From contig ARYC01001407.1 in NCBI GenBank assembly GCA_000711775.1, forward strand, positions 1 through 64,000: 64,000 bases of DNA. The letters run 5' to 3'. The position numbers and the translations under genes were made by a program. Of the stretch, positions 60,833-64,000 are shown piece by piece. Numbering within the stretch: position 1 is the first letter of the stretch; every line of letters begins with the position of its first letter. The notes below the pieces were generated by a model that was not told the origin of the DNA, searched no databases, and worked only from the letters and a program-made list of their open reading frames with translations. This DNA comes from Oxytricha trifallax. Its lineage: Eukaryota > Ciliophora > Spirotrichea > Sporadotrichida > Oxytrichidae.

Positions 60833-61735
60833 GAATTTTTAGTATAATTAAAAATTAATTTGATTTATAAAGCAATTTTTTAAGGAATAGTTAATGCTTT
60901 AACCAAATAATCGTTTATCTATAAGCGTAAAGTGCTTTTAATTATCTAGAACTCTGACTCCTTTTTACAGCAATTAATTTTATTTCTAAATTTCGATATA
61001 TTTTTTATTTTAATTAGATCTTTTTAATGATTTAAGGCAAAACTCATACTCATAAACATTATGTGGATATAAGTCCATTTTAAAGTTTATAAAAATTGTA
61101 AGTATTATTTATATAGATAGGATTCTAATAAGTATCAGCTAAAACTGTAGAATTTACCAAGTTTATGAATTAATTTAAATATTCTAGATGTTGCCATTAA
61201 TAATAAGAATTCAAATAATTTTTTTTAATTACACTTCGAGCACAAAATGGTATAATTTATTGATAATAAAGCTTAAAAGCGAATAAATATCATAACTTTG
61301 ATAAAATACTAATAATATACTTGAATTAAAAATGAAATATATACAAACATGTACAGATTAATATAAGGAAAATGCGAAATAATGAAAAGAATAGTTGAAA
61401 TATAAATTCATGAGCAACTTAATGCATTAACATACTATATTTTTTAATTTTTTATCATTTTCCATAAAAGTTGTATTTTCGCGAAGAGCTAAAGTAGAAT
61501 ACACATTCAACAACACGTTAATATGATTCTTTCGTAAATTATTAATTTAAAGCAAGCCTTCTCTAATTAGGACAGGACTTGCCATTTTCAGCTTTAATGT
61601 GTCCTATTAAAAGTATAAGTTTATTTAGAAAAAGCTTGGATGTAGTAAAAATAAATGGTGTAATAGTATATAAGGATCAGTCAATTGAGTATTGCGATTT
61701 GTAATAGAAAAATAAGGCTTTTACTGGCATGAATA
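60833..61735. other. AT-rich non-coding region
   Basis: No supported feature before the first fold-back MITE. Confidence 0.5.
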
Positions 61736-62149
61736 TTGTAGAAATACATTTGAATTTGGAAAATTAGTTAAAATTAAATTTAATATAAATCAAAATCTTG
61801 GCAGTAAAGTTGTCCAATTTAAACGATTTTGGGATCATTCGATAGAGAATTCAAAAATAGCTGGACTTTACTATTGGCGGTACTATTTAATCGCATCCCT
61901 GGAGCAAGATAACTTAACTTTAATGTGAGGTTATAATTTTGTGAATTTAGAAGTGTTTAATTAAAGTCGAGTTATCTCGCTCCAGGAATGCGATAAAATA
62001 GTACCGCCAATAGTAAAGTCCAGCTAATTTTGAATTATCTATCGAATGAGCCCAAGATCGTTTAAATTGGCCAACTTTAACTGCCACGATTTTGATTTAT
62101 ATTTATTTTAATTATAATTAATTTTCCAAATTCAAATGTATTTCTACAA
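61736..62149. mobile_element. Fold-back MITE, copy 1, 414 bp, TA-flanked
   Basis: Starts TTGTAGAAATACATTTGAAT and ends with the inverse, …ATGTATTTCTACAA, with TA on both sides (61734-61735, 62150-62151). The two arms pair over almost their full length (about 190 bp), including TGGACTTTACTATTGGCGG and its inverse, with a short loop near 61920-61965. It has no ORF. A long palindrome with TA duplication indicates a Tc1/mariner-type MITE. Confidence 0.9.
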
Positions 62150-62151
62150 TA

Positions 62152-62819
62152 TTATTAATAGCTTATGATCTCTCTGCTCCATTTTTAATTTAAGTATGAG
62201 TAATTATCTTCTGTTTTTATTAACTTTTAAAATAAAATTAATTTCTAAAAATTCATGAAAATAATAAGACATTAACTTTTACAATCATCAAAGTAGTAAA
62301 ATTATAAATTAAAAACTTTGTTTATTTTTTATCTAGCTTCCTTTCATTGATGATTGTTCTGAAGAGACTGGTAGCGGATTTTAGAGTTTGGTAAAGGTGA
62401 TCATTATTAATATTAGAGAATTAAGCAGTTTGGCGTACAATCTGTGAATTCTTATAATCTACTTATTTATTTTAGCTTTTTATAGTTTACTAACAAGCAT
62501 AAGTAATTCCTTTTCTTCATCGTCAATAGTGAGTCTAGTGATAAAAATAAACTTTTATCAATTAGCTCCTATAGTAGTCACCAACTTCATTGTACTATTA
62601 TATATGATTTATGAAACTATCACCTTCATGCTGAATTGCTCAATAATAAATTCTATAATTATTAGTTATTTCTCAAGAATATCAGTCCTCATATTCAAAT
62701 TTCTTCTATGTTATCTATATATTTTTTTATAAATTTAATTAATAACTAAAAAACTTAATAAAATCAAAGTATCAATCTCCCTATAATTACAAAATAAAAA
62801 TTTTATTGATAATTTATAA
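62152..62819. other. AT-rich DNA between the two MITE copies
   Basis: Non-coding. A hydrophobic open frame at 62529-62732 is expected from the AT-rich composition and is not called a gene. Confidence 0.5.
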
Positions 62820-62821
62820 TA

Positions 62822-63236
62822 TTGTAGAAATACATTTGAATCCGGAAAATTAATTATAATTAAAATAAATATAAATCAAAATCGTGGCAGTTAAAATTGG
62901 CCAATTTAAACGATCTTGGGATCATTCGATAGAGAATTTAAAATTAGCTGGACTTTACTATTGGCTGTACTATTTTATCGCATCTCTGGAGCGAGATAAC
63001 TCGAGTTTAATTTGAGGAAATAATTTATTGAATTTAAAGGTGTTTGATTAAAGTGAAGTTATCTCGCTCCCTCGATGCGATAAAATAGTACCGCCAATAG
63101 TAAAGTCCAGCTAATTTTAAATTCTCTATCGAATGATCCAAAGATCGTTTAAATTGGCCAACTTTAACTGCCAGGATTTTGATTTATATTTATTTTAATT
63201 ATAATTAATTTTCTAGATTCAAATGTATTTCTACAA
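62822..63236. mobile_element. Fold-back MITE, copy 2, 415 bp, TA-flanked
   Basis: Same ends (TTGTAGAAATAC … GTATTTCTACAA), same arms and nearly the same length as copy 1, also flanked by TA (62820-62821, 63237-63238). It differs by scattered substitutions such as GGCTGTACT for GGCGGTACT in the left arm. Two copies 670 bp apart in the same orientation indicate a repeated element, not a chance palindrome. Confidence 0.9.
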
Positions 63237-63238
63237 TA

Positions 63239-64000
63239 TTGTTATTTATAATTTATTAATTAATAAAATGCAATTATTGTTTTTTAATAATATTAAAATA
63301 CACACTTAGCATTCTAATTAAAACATTTTAATAGATTAACTTAATATCGATAATAAATCTTCAAAAATTAAAAATTTTACATACTTTCAAATCAACTAAA
63401 TATATTTTCTAAATACTGATTATTAATTAAAATGGATAATTATAGACTTATGAATCTGAATTCAACACTCCCCTGAAAATTAGCACTTCTTCCACTAATA
63501 CTTATTACAAAGTGATTCCTATTTAAAAAATTTAAGCCCCTAAACTCAAATTTTAGCAAAACACAATTAAAATTCAATAAATTTCACTTTTTTTAAACCT
63601 TTCGTCAATTTATATGAACAAGCTGCGAAAGCATTCATTCTCAGCATATAATTCAATAAATTTAGCAGAAATATAGTAAACTTTAAAATACTAAATACTC
63701 CTGATTTTCCTTCTTTGTATGATAAAAATTGATTCAAAAAACAATATAAATAGTATATTATATACTTTTGCACAAAAACATTAATCATTTATTACTTCTC
63801 ATAGCAAATAAACTTAAATTTATTCATTAAACACAGACAGTAATTTCGTTACAAACTATATTTAATTTCTATTTCCTTTGTATTTTATGAATAATTAAAA
63901 AATTATTAAAAACATTTTTATCAAACAGTTGATTAGGTCAAAAATGAATTTAATATGGAGTTCTTGTTTACATATGAAACTAAATATTATTATATTAAAA
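63239..64000. other. AT-rich non-coding region to window end
   Basis: No supported gene. The short open stretch on the minus strand at 63567-63788 has AT-driven composition. Confidence 0.5.

Noticed and set aside
1-64000. tRNA, rRNA or CRISPR-like arrays
   Set aside because: I looked for TTCRA-type T-loops and clover-leaf patterns and for spaced direct repeats, and found none I could support; the only arrays are the 80/81-bp minisatellite and the TBE repeats.

Overview
The window looks like germline (micronuclear) DNA of a spirotrich ciliate of the Oxytricha/Stylonychia type. It is very AT-rich. Reading frames of recognisable proteins run through TAA and TAG as glutamine and end only at TGA. 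Coding islands are cut by AT-rich spacers and very short GTAAG...AG introns. There is a complete telomere-bearing element (TBE) with C4A4/G4T4 inverted ends, plus pointer-flanked internal eliminated sequences (IESs). Intron, IES and assembly-indel boundaries were read by eye, so exon edges are approximate where stated.

Layout: 1-655 holds an 80/81-bp tandem array. 2.0-12.1 kb carries a DNAJB13/RSP16-like J-protein, a secreted Cys-rich protein, an EF-hand protein, the splicing factor ISY1 (minus), a long coiled-coil protein (minus) and a telomere end-binding protein alpha paralogue (plus). At 12.5-18.4 kb a plus-strand gene is split by a full 4.1-kb TBE (13474-17589) that carries transposase, 22-kDa-type and 57-kDa-type (zinc finger + kinase) genes; removing the TBE with one AAT restores the host frame. 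19.5-38.4 kb holds a NEK-like kinase, Q/N/S-rich proteins, coiled-coil proteins and a TPR protein.

The most notable locus is at 34.5-45.9 kb. A signal-peptide-bearing, Cys-rich, multi-TM surface receptor is scrambled here: its N-terminal part (35949-34464) and its C-terminal part (45902-39360) lie in the wrong order on the minus strand. They share a 17-bp repeat in identical reading phase, which is a pointer. A separate Q/N-rich gene (36.2-38.4 kb) sits between the two halves.

46-54.5 kb holds degenerate telomere-like repeats, a 1.2-kb internally deleted TBE derivative, a decayed Tc1/mariner-like transposase gene (minus) and a divergent large gene of unknown function (plus), all richer in GC than their surroundings. 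From 54.5 kb on the DNA is very AT-rich, with a few weak ORFs and two 414/415-bp fold-back MITEs flanked by TA.
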